The notes beneath the pieces are model-generated. The model saw only the letters and a program-made list of their open reading frames with translations, made no database searches and had not been told where the DNA came from. Positions 25,482 to 32,733 of a stretch of 44,156 nt of DNA are shown here, piece by piece (position 1 is the first letter of the stretch; each line of letters begins with the position of its first letter). Source of the DNA: an uncultured Acidobacteriaceae bacterium (lineage in GTDB: Bacteria; Acidobacteriota; Terriglobia; Terriglobales; Acidobacteriaceae); contig CAIKND010000021.1 of NCBI GenBank assembly GCA_903828675.1, positions 1 through 44,156 of the forward strand, given 5' to 3'. A program made the translations under genes and the position numbers.

Positions 25482-26018
25482 ATGCTGACCGTTGGAGAGA
25501 AGTTCCCCGCATTCGAACTCACCGCCGTCGTCGACCTCGACCTCAAGAAGGCTTTCGAGACCGTCACTGAGACCAGCTTCCCCGGCAAGTGGAAGGTCTA
25601 CTTCTTCTGGCCCAAGGACTTCACCTTCGTTTGTCCCACTGAAATTGCGGCCTTCGGCAAGGTCAATCAGGATTTCGCCGACCGCGATGCCCAGGTTCTG
25701 GGCGGCAGCACTGACTCGGAGTTCGTCCACCTGGCCTGGCGCAACAGCCACCCCGACCTCAAGAACCTGCCCTTCCCCATGATCTCCGACATCAAGCACG
25801 ACCTCTCCGGGCAGCTCGGCATTCTCGACCTCAAGGCCGGTGTTTGCCTCCGCGCCACCTTCATCGTCGACCCCGAAAACACCATCCGCTTCGTGTCGGT
25901 GAACGACCTCTCCGTAGGTCGCAACCCCCAGGAAGTCCTCCGCGTTCTTGACGCCCTCCAGACCGACGAGCTCTGCCCCTGCAACTGGCACAAGGGCGAA
26001 GAAACCATCCACGTCTAA
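25482..26018 (+). CDS. ahpC: Peroxiredoxin, AhpC-type
   Basis: 178 residues of the AhpC/Prx family. The peroxidatic cysteine is C51 in FTFVCPTEI; resolving cysteines are probably among C165 and C167 in DELCPCNWHKGE near the C-terminus, a layout like that of mycobacterial AhpC. It reduces hydrogen peroxide and organic hydroperoxides. The start ATG 25482 has AAGGAG 6 bases upstream. Next downstream is ahpD, its usual reductant partner, 172 bases on with a class A hairpin between, so the pair replaces AhpF here. Confidence 0.94.
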   Translation: MLTVGEKFPAFELTAVVDLDLKKAFETVTETSFPGKWKVYFFWPKDFTFVCPTEIAAFGKVNQDFADRDAQVLGGSTDSEFVHLAWRNSHPDLKNLPFPMISDIKHDLSGQLGILDLKAGVCLRATFIVDPENTIRFVSVNDLSVGRNPQEVLRVLDALQTDELCPCNWHKGEETIHV

Positions 26019-26021
26019 GCA

Positions 26022-26098
26022 GTGAACAGTGGACAGTGAACAGTGGACACTGGGTGCCCCATCCTCGCCGCGCTTTTGTTTTTGCGGCTAGGGTGGGA
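26022..26098. repeat. Tandem GTGAACAGTGGACA words plus class A hairpin
   Basis: 26022-26050 holds near-perfect tandem copies of AGTGAACAGTGGAC, immediately followed at 26054-26098 by a class A hairpin of the GGCGC variant (CCCATCCTCGCCGC and GCGGCTAGGGTGGG). A further CCGGGTGGGACAGC fragment lies at about 26142-26155. The unit separates ahpC from ahpD. Confidence 0.7.
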
Positions 26099-26190
26099 CA
26101 GCTCACACTCCATATCCACGGTTCCAGGTCCACCCCGAACACCGGGTGGGACAGCACCAACTCAACCTCAACAAGCCCCGGAGCACCCCC

Positions 26191-26754
26191 ATGACCCTCG
26201 ACGCCCTTATCGACACTCTTCCCCCGTCCGCCAAGGATCTCAAGCTCAATTACTCCTCGCTGGTGCGCAACAACTCCGAGCTGACCGAGCAGCAGTTGTG
26301 GGGAACCGTCGTGGCCACGACCATCGCCACCCGCAGCGTCCCGCTTACCGCCGCCGTGCTGGCCGCCGCACCCCAGCATCTTTCCCCTCAGGCATTTGAA
26401 GCCGCCAAAACGGTCGCCGCCATCATGGGGATGAACAACATCTGGTACCGCTTCCATCACCTCAGCACCAATCCCAAATACGCCACCCTGCCCGCCCGCC
26501 TGCGCATGAGCGGCCTCCGCGGCCACGGGGTCGAAGAGGTGGATTTCGAGCTGTGGGCGCTGGCTGTTTCCGCCGTCAACGGCTGCGGCAAGTGCGTCGA
26601 CGCCCATGAAAATGTAGTGCGCGCAAAAGGCGCAACCGAGGAACTGGTGGCCGCCATCGTCCGCGTAACCGCCGTCATCCACGCCATCGGCGCCGTACTC
26701 GATCAGGTCGCCGCCGAATCCGGGGTCGAAGCCGAAACAGCCCTTGCGGTCTAA
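26191..26754 (+). CDS. ahpD: Alkylhydroperoxidase AhpD
   Basis: 187 residues. The catalytic block VNGCGKCVDAHE carries the CxxC pair C132 and C135 with H139; the proton-relay glutamate E120 lies 12 residues before, in VEEVDFELW, spacing identical to mycobacterial AhpD. It works as a thiol reductase for AhpC, coupled in mycobacteria to lipoamide and dihydrolipoamide succinyltransferase. The start is ATG 26191; an upstream in-frame start at 26146 would fall in repeat debris. It is likely co-transcribed with ahpC through the hairpin. Confidence 0.94.
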   Translation: MTLDALIDTLPPSAKDLKLNYSSLVRNNSELTEQQLWGTVVATTIATRSVPLTAAVLAAAPQHLSPQAFEAAKTVAAIMGMNNIWYRFHHLSTNPKYATLPARLRMSGLRGHGVEEVDFELWALAVSAVNGCGKCVDAHENVVRAKGATEELVAAIVRVTAVIHAIGAVLDQVAAESGVEAETALAV

Positions 26755-26937
26755 GAAATGCGGTATGCCGCCCGCGTCCCGCTCAGTCCTGGCAGGGCGA
26801 GCGAATCGCCGCCCGCCCACGTCTAATTCGGCAGCGGGACAACTTGCGCGCTAAAGCGATACCCTTTCAGTTGAAACCTGAATCTGTGCTTAACCCAGAA
26901 TCGGTCATCCCCTCAAGGCGAAAATAAAGGAGTGGCA

Positions 26938-28422
26938 ATGAAGATTGGAAAGTGGGCACGGCTGGCGTTCCTGGCGGCCCCTCTGCTGACAGGATGCTCG
27001 GGTTTCTGGGATACGCCCACCAGCACCACCACCTATAGCCTCAGCAACAGCGGCAACGTGACCGTGGCCCCAGGCGCCAGCAGCACCGCCACCATTACCG
27101 CCACGCCGTCCAGCTCCTTTACCGGGACCATCGCGCTCACCTGCGCCGTCTCCGCGCCCACCGGGGCCACCAGTCCCACCACGTGCAGCCTCTCCCCCAC
27201 CTCTCTTTCCATGAGTGGCACCACTGCGCAGACCTCCACGCTGAGTGCGGACACCACCGCCACCACCACCGCCGGAGCCTATCAAATCACCGTTACCGGC
27301 ACCTCCGGCAGCACCACCAAGACCACCAACGTTTGCGCCGAAGTATCCACCACCGGCGCCACTTGCACCGCCGCGGGCACCAGCAGCGGCGTCTTTTACG
27401 TACTGAACCAGACGACCCGGCAGATTGCCGCCTTCTCCATCGTCTCCGGCGCGCTCAGCCAGGTCACCGGCAGCCCCTACTCGCTAGCTGCCGCCCCTAC
27501 CGCCATCGCCATCGCGCCCAACGGCAAGTTCCTCTACGTAGGCACGGCGGTCGGAATCTACCTCTACACCATCAATACCGGCGGCGGCCTCACCCTGGCC
27601 AACAGCTCCAACGTCATCTCCCAGGACGTTGCCGCCGGCATGCAGGTCGATTCCACGAATTCCTGGCTGGTTGAAGCCAGTCAACTCGTCTCTGGACTCT
27701 ACGCAATCCCCATCAGCACCTCCACCGGCCTTCCCACCTCCGGCACGGAGCAATCCACAAACCTACCCGGCACTACCGTCAATCAGCTGGTCATTTCGCC
27801 CGATAACACCCACGTCTTCGTGGCCAATGGCAACAAGGGCACGGCAGATGTTATCTTTGCCGCCGGCAACGCGAAACCTTTCGGAACCGTCACCAACATC
27901 AATCTTGCGAACTCGGCGGGCGCAGCCTGGTCGGTGGCCGTCGACCCCCTCAACCGCATCCTGTATATCGGCGAAACCGCGGCCCTCTCCGGCACCAACA
28001 CCGGCGGCCTGCGCGCCTTCGACTACAACACCCTCGTCGAACTCGTCGGCTCGCCCTACGCCACCGGCGGACTCGCGCCCTATGCCATCGCCCCCACCAG
28101 CCACGGTTCCAATTCCGGCACCTACGTCTATATTGCCAACCACACCGTGAGCGGCAGTTCCACGGGCACCATCGCCGGCTATACCATCAACTCCAGCGGC
28201 GGAACCTACACGCTCACCGGCTTTAACGCCGCTGTCGCAGCAGGCATCACGCCCATCGGCCTCACCCAGGACTCGACCGGCAACTACCTGCTGGCCATCG
28301 ATTTCGGCGGAAGCCCCGACCTCGTCGCCTACACCATGAATGCGGGCACACTCACCTCCGCCATTACCGCCGCCACGGGAACCGATCCAGTCGGAGCGGT
28401 GGCTATAGCGGCGGCACCGTAA
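26938..28422 (+). CDS. Lipoprotein with N-terminal Ig-like and C-terminal beta-propeller domains
   Basis: About 494 residues. The lipobox LLTGCSG gives a lipidated Cys near residue 20. Residues about 35-140 form a Thr/Ser-rich Ig-like domain (VTVAPGASSTATITATPS, then SFTGTIALTCAVSAPTGATS). From about 150 on come repeated strands of the YVTN/lactonase-like propeller type: GVFYVLNQTTRQIAAFSI, APNGKFLYVGTAVGIYLYTI, SPDNTHVFVANGNKG, NRILYIGETA and GTYVYIANHT. It is probably exposed at the cell surface or periplasm; ligand or enzyme role is unknown. AAAGGAG five bases before ATG 26938 sets the start, rather than GTG 26932. Confidence 0.82.
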   Translation: MKIGKWARLAFLAAPLLTGCSGFWDTPTSTTTYSLSNSGNVTVAPGASSTATITATPSSSFTGTIALTCAVSAPTGATSPTTCSLSPTSLSMSGTTAQTSTLSADTTATTTAGAYQITVTGTSGSTTKTTNVCAEVSTTGATCTAAGTSSGVFYVLNQTTRQIAAFSIVSGALSQVTGSPYSLAAAPTAIAIAPNGKFLYVGTAVGIYLYTINTGGGLTLANSSNVISQDVAAGMQVDSTNSWLVEASQLVSGLYAIPISTSTGLPTSGTEQSTNLPGTTVNQLVISPDNTHVFVANGNKGTADVIFAAGNAKPFGTVTNINLANSAGAAWSVAVDPLNRILYIGETAALSGTNTGGLRAFDYNTLVELVGSPYATGGLAPYAIAPTSHGSNSGTYVYIANHTVSGSSTGTIAGYTINSSGGTYTLTGFNAAVAAGITPIGLTQDSTGNYLLAIDFGGSPDLVAYTMNAGTLTSAITAATGTDPVGAVAIAAAP

Positions 28423-28454
28423 GAACATTGGACAGGCGGGGGAATCGCCTCTTG

Positions 28455-28519
28455 CCCGGGGTTCGCGCTGACGTTCGTTCAGAACTGATCGTCAACCAAC
28501 GGCAGCGCAGCGCCCCGGG
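28455..28519. terminator. GC-rich stem between convergent genes
   Basis: CCCGGGG (28455-28461) can pair with CCCCGGG (28513-28519), and GCGCTG with CAGCGC just inside, leaving an internal mismatch. It occupies the 112-base gap between two converging genes. There is no U-tract, so classic intrinsic termination is only a possibility. Confidence 0.3.
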
Positions 28520-28534
28520 TCTTATGCTCTCTAT

Positions 28535-28918
28535 CTAGACTTTGAAGGCCGTTCCAGTAAGCGGCGTTACGGTGTAAAACTCTACCTGCCCGTGCAGCAA
28601 CGAAAGCGGAATCGCAAAGTGATGCGCCGTCGTGATGCCATCCGTCGCCACCGGAGCGGACGGATGAGCCGCTGCGCTATCGAGATTCGTTGTCGGCAGA
28701 AGAACCGTGAAAGTCGATGAACCGCTGTCGATTGTCAAAAAGATCGTGACGCTGACCAGCGTGCCCAGGTCAGGCACCGCCACTGACCGAATCGCCGCGC
28801 CGGTAAAGTTCTCGTTGCGGAAAGCGTCGTGGTAGTGAAAGTGGTTGGTCGCGGAGGAATATCGAACCTGAATCCCGCCGCCCGAAAGTACCCATAGATT
28901 TGGTTGCACGAATGCCAT
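28535..28918 (-). CDS. Small orphan protein of unknown function, beta-rich
   Basis: 127 residues that I do not recognise. ATG 28918 is set by AGGAGG 8 bases upstream, a strong ribosome site, and the frame is clean, so I take it as a real gene. It has no signal peptide or membrane helix and no cysteine. The composition favours beta strands (VSVTIFLTIDSGSSTFTVLL; QVEFYTVTPLTGTAFKV), with a His-rich spot NHFHYHDAF and HHFAI. It reads away from the small-protein/radical-SAM pair across a 337-base gap. It could be a secreted-by-other-means or phage-derived structural protein, but nothing proves this. Confidence 0.6.
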   Translation of the reverse strand: MAFVQPNLWVLSGGGIQVRYSSATNHFHYHDAFRNENFTGAAIRSVAVPDLGTLVSVTIFLTIDSGSSTFTVLLPTTNLDSAAAHPSAPVATDGITTAHHFAIPLSLLHGQVEFYTVTPLTGTAFKV

Positions 28919-29255
28919 TGAGTTTTTCCTCCTGTTTGGTGACTTACATCTGAATAGTGGGAGAAGGCCCAAATGCGTTTCAGCCGATATTCCACCCTGC
29001 CCTACGCTGTTCGCCTGCAAGAATCGCCGCAAATGGGACGCAGATATTGGGTAGGCAGATCCTCTACGCCAGGCTCTTTCTCGTCAGAACGCAAGCTACC
29101 GCTTCGGTCGTCCCAGATGCTGAGTTTTTTGCCGGTCGCGCTCGACTGTCGTCACATCACCACGTGATCGTCGTCACAGCAAGATTCTGACTTCCTGATG
29201 AAAATTCCGCGAGGCGGCTACTTAGGCATCACAACACCAAATGAGGAGTCTCCCC
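28919..29255. other. Divergent gap ahead of the small-protein/radical-SAM pair
   Basis: 337 bases. No gene is supported. It holds ribosome sites at both ends (AGGAGG on the minus strand, GAGGAG on the plus strand near 29242) and a CACGTG core within ATCACCACGTGATCG at about 29157-29171. None of the palindromic repeat families occurs here. Confidence 0.5.
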
Positions 29256-29495
29256 ATGACCAACCCCAACGATCTAAAACTCCCTGCATTTGAAAGTGCC
29301 AGTTTTGTGAGCTCCAACTGGCCCTATCGTCCCAACGTAGACCCGGCGTTCATTCTCCGCTACTTCAGGGAGGACCTCATCCAGCCTGCGGTGGGCGCGT
29401 ATCTGAACTACACGGCCAGGGTGGCGAATCTGGAAGCTGACGCCGCCAGGGCCCAGGCGGATTTTCACCAAGCCCTAGCCAAGCTGCACGGCTAG
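29256..29495 (+). CDS. 79-residue protein upstream of a radical SAM gene
   Basis: Starts at ATG 29256 with GAGGAG 7-8 bases upstream. It reads MTNPNDLKLPAFESASFVSS, then a WPYRPNVDPAFILRYFRED segment rich in aromatic residues and prolines, and ends in an amphipathic Ala-rich helix (VANLEADAARAQADFHQALA). There is no cysteine, no signal peptide and no family I recognise. It lies only 47 bases before the radical SAM gene, in the same direction, so the two are surely one operon. It could be a peptide substrate, a binding partner or an unrelated small protein. The coding call rests on the ribosome site and clean frame. Confidence 0.6.
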   Translation: MTNPNDLKLPAFESASFVSSNWPYRPNVDPAFILRYFREDLIQPAVGAYLNYTARVANLEADAARAQADFHQALAKLHG

Positions 29496-29542
29496 AACTG
29501 TCTGTAACTCCAACCGGTAGCCGCCCGAGTCTGGAGTTCCTT

Positions 29543-31141
29543 ATGGGCAAACAAGTAATGCTGGTCGCCTACCAGGATCAGGACAACCTGGGCATCGGCT
29601 ATCTTGCCTCCGTCGTCCAGGAGGCTGGGTTTCGCCCTATCATCGTTGACTATCGGCTCGGCCCCGAGAAGATAGCGGAGCTGGCACAACACCATCAGCC
29701 GCTCGTCATCGGCTTCTCAATCATCTTTCAATTCCATACGCCTGACTTTCGGCAGTTGATGGGTTATCTTCGCGACCACGGCGTCAAATGCCACTTCACA
29801 GCCGGCGGACACTACCCGAGCCTGCGCTGGCGCGAGGTTCTTCAGGCTGTTCCTGAATTGGATTCGATCACGCGCTTTGAAGGCGAGTGGACCTTCCTCG
29901 ACCTCGTCAGGTCACTCGACGAACAACGCGATTGGACCGCGCTTGACGGACTCGCCTATCGCACCCGCGAAGAGCTGTTCACCAATCCTCCGCGCCCTCT
30001 CGAGTTGGACATCGACAAGTTCCCGCCCCCGATGCGGCCCCCTCTTAGGCGCGAAATTCTGGGCAGAAAAGAAGTGACGCTCATCGCCGGCCGTGGCTGT
30101 CTTTACAACTGTTCTTTCTGCAGCATTCGCCAGTTCTACTCCCCGCCGCCCGGCCCTTTGAAGCGCGTCCGTAGCCCTGAGATGGTGGTTCGGGAAATGG
30201 AGCTATTGCACGATCAATACCAAGCCTCCGTCTTCCTCTTCCAGGATGATGATTTCCCCGCCACCGCCAGAAACGGGGCGGACTGGGCTGATCGCTTTGC
30301 CCGCCGTCTTCACGAAACAGGCCTCGATCGCAAGGTGCTGTGGAAGATTAACTGCCGCGTGGACGAGGTCGAGGAAGACCGCTTCGCCATGCTGCGCGAT
30401 GCCGGCATGCTCAATGTCTATCTCGGCATCGAATCAGGCACCGGGGACGGCCTCGAGTTAATGAACAAGCACACCAGTCCTGAGGCAAATCTGCGTGCCG
30501 TCGAGGTGCTTCGTAAACTCCGCCTCAACTGCGATTTCGGATTCATGATCTTCGACCCGCTTAGCACCCTCGAGTCGGTTGACCGCAATCTCGAGTTTCT
30601 TCACCAGCTCTGCGGCGACGGATATACGGCTGTCACCGGCTGCAAGATGATTCCCTATGCTGAGACCGCGATCGAAAAGTGGTTGCAGAAAGAAGGCCGT
30701 CTCGAAGTCAGCGGAGAATATGAGAATTACCACTTCCTCACTCCAGAGGTCGAAACCCTCTACGGCTGGTTCATCGATACGTTTGCAAACTGGATTGAGG
30801 GACCAACCGGCGTCCTCACCGGCAGCCGGCGTGCACGGTATTCCCTTAGCGTTCTCCAGCGCTTTACAGATCCCAGCGAACAAGTAAATGAACTCGACCG
30901 TGCGGTTACCCAGATCGTCTCCGCGGCCAACCAGCTCTTTACGGACGCCATGCGGGAAGCGATCCGTGCCCTGTCCGCAGGCTATTCCTCCGTCGAGCGA
31001 TCTCACCGCCTCAACTGGGTCCAATCTGAAGTATCGACGCGCGAAAGGAGAATCAGGAGCAGGATCGAAGGCCTTATAACGGAGATTGAACAGCTCTCGG
31101 CCCCCGTCTCCGAAAGCCCTGCGCGGATGGCACAGGTTTGA
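29543..31141 (+). CDS. Radical SAM protein with N-terminal cobalamin-binding-type domain
   Basis: 532 residues. Residues about 1-130 form a B12-binding-like Rossmann domain (VMLVAYQDQDNLGIGYLASV; HFTAGGHYPSLRWREVL), lacking the classical DxHxxG motif. The radical SAM core holds GRGCLYNCSFCSIRQFYSPP with C186, C190 and C193 for the [4Fe-4S] cluster, then FLFQDDDFPATARN and LNVYLGIESGTGDGLELMNK, a layout of the BchE/HpnJ-like class. A helical C-terminal part (about 400-520) follows. The target is unknown. GGAG six bases before ATG 29543 sets the start. It sits in one operon with the 79-residue gene upstream; the gene downstream is on the other strand. Confidence 0.85.
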   Translation: MGKQVMLVAYQDQDNLGIGYLASVVQEAGFRPIIVDYRLGPEKIAELAQHHQPLVIGFSIIFQFHTPDFRQLMGYLRDHGVKCHFTAGGHYPSLRWREVLQAVPELDSITRFEGEWTFLDLVRSLDEQRDWTALDGLAYRTREELFTNPPRPLELDIDKFPPPMRPPLRREILGRKEVTLIAGRGCLYNCSFCSIRQFYSPPPGPLKRVRSPEMVVREMELLHDQYQASVFLFQDDDFPATARNGADWADRFARRLHETGLDRKVLWKINCRVDEVEEDRFAMLRDAGMLNVYLGIESGTGDGLELMNKHTSPEANLRAVEVLRKLRLNCDFGFMIFDPLSTLESVDRNLEFLHQLCGDGYTAVTGCKMIPYAETAIEKWLQKEGRLEVSGEYENYHFLTPEVETLYGWFIDTFANWIEGPTGVLTGSRRARYSLSVLQRFTDPSEQVNELDRAVTQIVSAANQLFTDAMREAIRALSAGYSSVERSHRLNWVQSEVSTRERRIRSRIEGLITEIEQLSAPVSESPARMAQV

Positions 31142-31156
31142 CTCCCGGATGAGCGC

Positions 31157-31200
31157 ATGGCTCGCTCCTCATTCACAATCATGCGAGGGAGCCCCGCTTT
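31157..31200 (+). terminator. Possible terminator after the radical SAM gene
   Basis: GGCTCGCTC and GAGGGAGCC can pair with one mismatch across a 17-base loop, followed by GCTTTTG. The loop is large and the T-run short, so this is weak. Confidence 0.25.
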
Positions 31201-31309
31201 TGAGAGTAGCGAATGAACAATGTCCGGCTATGGCAAAACCAAAGTCGGTATATCCCGGGACATGCATTGAACAGGACACAAAAACGCCGGCTCTGCTCTT
31301 GCTTTCCCG

Positions 31310-31741
31310 CTATTTGCTATGGATGCGACCCTGCTCATACCCCGGAACATTGAGCCGCTTGATCATTTCCACTACTTCACGAGTATCAACTCGGCTCTCG
31401 GCGATAAACTCCAGCAAATGCAGCAATCCGCCTGGCCCCAGGAATTCAGGGAGACTCAAATCCATGGACATATACGCCGGGTCATCGTCGTTGAATTGAC
31501 ACCCATACATTTCACCGGCCTGCACTCGAAGTGGACTCGCTGAACTGTTGTGGACAAGCTGCAAATCACGTCCCAATGGACGCTCACCCCTCAGTTTTCG
31601 AAGCTCGGATTCAGCCGCGAACTCCCGCCATTGAACCCAGCCGTCCGTAGCCCTTTCGATGGTTTGCCCGCACTTGTCGCATATCCAGCCACGACCAACG
31701 AAACCGCGATCCTCAACTGATTCGTCCATTTCTGAATTCAT
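31310..31741 (-). CDS. Small protein with an N-terminal zinc ribbon-like CxxC
   Basis: 143 residues. GWICDKCGQTIERATDGWVQW (about 18-38) carries one CxxC; a second pair of ligands may be H in LQLVHNSS and C in MYGCQF. The second half holds LSLPEFLGPGGLLHLLEFI and ends VEMIKRLNVPGYEQGR. I believe similar orphan proteins exist but cannot name a family. ATG 31741 is set by GGGAG 8 bases upstream; the frame reaches further up without a ribosome site. It converges on the radical SAM gene with a 168-base gap. A role in nucleic-acid binding is possible, not shown. Confidence 0.6.
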   Translation of the reverse strand: MNSEMDESVEDRGFVGRGWICDKCGQTIERATDGWVQWREFAAESELRKLRGERPLGRDLQLVHNSSASPLRVQAGEMYGCQFNDDDPAYMSMDLSLPEFLGPGGLLHLLEFIAESRVDTREVVEMIKRLNVPGYEQGRIHSK

Positions 31742-31938
31742 GCCGTTGCTCCCACTGCAAAAAATTTCAGGTGGCCTCGCACCAAATTCAGGTCTCTTCC
31801 AGCAAGAAAGACCGCGTGAGCGGGTCAAAGCTGCTGGACCCTGCTTATCTGATTTCTATCTAGCATAGGAGTTACGTATACAGACCGCAAACTCACTGCG
31901 CCTTGTTCTTCGTAATTGATCTCAACTGGTTCTGCCCG

Positions 31939-31983
31939 GTACACCGTCCTCGGCGCGTTTTGTTTTTTGCGCCCAGGGCCGGA
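31939..31983. repeat. Decayed class A palindrome (GGCGC variant)
   Basis: GTCCTCGGCGCG and GCGCCCAGGGCCGGA pair around a T-rich loop; the conserved ends have mutated relative to the copies at 16546 and 26054. Confidence 0.5.
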
Positions 31984-32051
31984 CGGCGACGACCGAATCC
32001 CCGCGCTCCTCCAGTCCCTCAAGACCCCTTGCAAGCAGAATGGGCTTGTCC

Positions 32052-32226
32052 CCGCACCCGGAAATGAACAAAATGTCATAAATCTTCATGTTGTTGAATT
32101 TAAATTACTTAGTCGAAATTCTAATTGCAGTCCCGCATGGGGCGCTGCCGCACCCGGAATGGATGAAAATGCGTCCTATTTTCAGGTTGTTGAATTAAAA
32201 TCACTTAGCCGCAATTTTCAGTGCGG
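32052..32226 (+). repeat. Two-unit direct repeat, period about 96 bases
   Basis: Unit one starts 32052 and unit two 32148, both with CCGCACCCGGAAATG-like openings, then TTGTTGAATT and a CACTTAG-type word. I judge them about three-quarters identical by eye. The second unit runs directly into the leader-like box. Confidence 0.65.
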
Positions 32227-32390
32227 ATAATTATCCTCGTTCGGCGCACAATGTTAATAGAGGACAAAAGATGAAGCTGCGCTGCATATTTCAAGCCCGG
32301 ACAAGTACCGCTCGAACTGCGCCGGCCACCGCGCGGGCACATGCTTCCCACCCCCCTCCCTACCCACCCTCCCTACCCACCCCCCCTCCT
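32208..32390 (+). promoter_or_regulatory. Leader-like element, copy 2 (conserved box plus C-tract)
   Basis: The box with TTCGGCGCACAATG and TTAATAGAGGACAAAAG matches 4359-4421. GAGGAC precedes ATG 32271. The C-tract at 32347-32390 has many C runs, so the minus strand has the G-quadruplex pattern. The spacing from ATG to tract is about 75 bases in both copies. The next gene starts at 32734. Confidence 0.5.
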
Positions 32391-32429
32391 ACGCGAGACT
32401 GGGTACATTCCGCATGGCCACTGGCGTAA
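32271..32429 (+). CDS. Possible 52-residue leader peptide with polyproline
   Basis: ATG 32271 has GAGGAC six bases upstream and opens a 52-codon frame ending TAA 32429. The C-tract is read in frame as Pro-rich residues, with PPP at 28-30 and again at 38-40, a pattern known to stall ribosomes without EF-P. In the copy at 4417 the matching frame stops after 7 codons, so the peptide is not conserved. It may be chance. Confidence 0.25.
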   Translation: MKLRCIFQARTSTARTAPATARAHASHPPPYPPSLPTPPPTRDWVHSAWPLA

Positions 32430-32733
32430 TCTTGAAAGTAGATGCACTTTTTGTTCCGGCAAAAGAGCAACCGCATTGATGACAAAGATTGAGGCACGGC
32501 AACGATTTATGATGGACGCTGATGTGCACTTGCTGCTCAGCAAAGACAACGAAACAAAGACGTTGTAACGTTAGAGCACTCGGTATTTCTGGCAGGATGT
32601 CTGAGCGCGCTGGGCGTGGCAAAGGACTAACGTCCAATTGCTGCGGGCGTCGAATCAGCGGGAACGTTTGAAGATACTCAGGAAGGCACCGTAAGTTTTG
32701 CCGCAAACAGCACAAGGTGCGAAAGCTCGACAG

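Larger units (their letters stand above)
31742..32733. other. Long repeat-bearing intergenic region
   Basis: About 1 kb without a supported gene, noticeably richer in A and T than the flanks between 32060 and 32260. It holds a decayed class A hairpin (31939-31983), a 96-base-period direct repeat (32052-32226), the second leader-like element (32208-32390) and a possible 52-codon frame (32271-32429). Confidence 0.65.

Noticed and set aside
26022..26050. CRISPR-like short tandem repeat
   Set aside because: The units are 14 bases, without spacers of even length and without cas genes; it is a simple tandem repeat.
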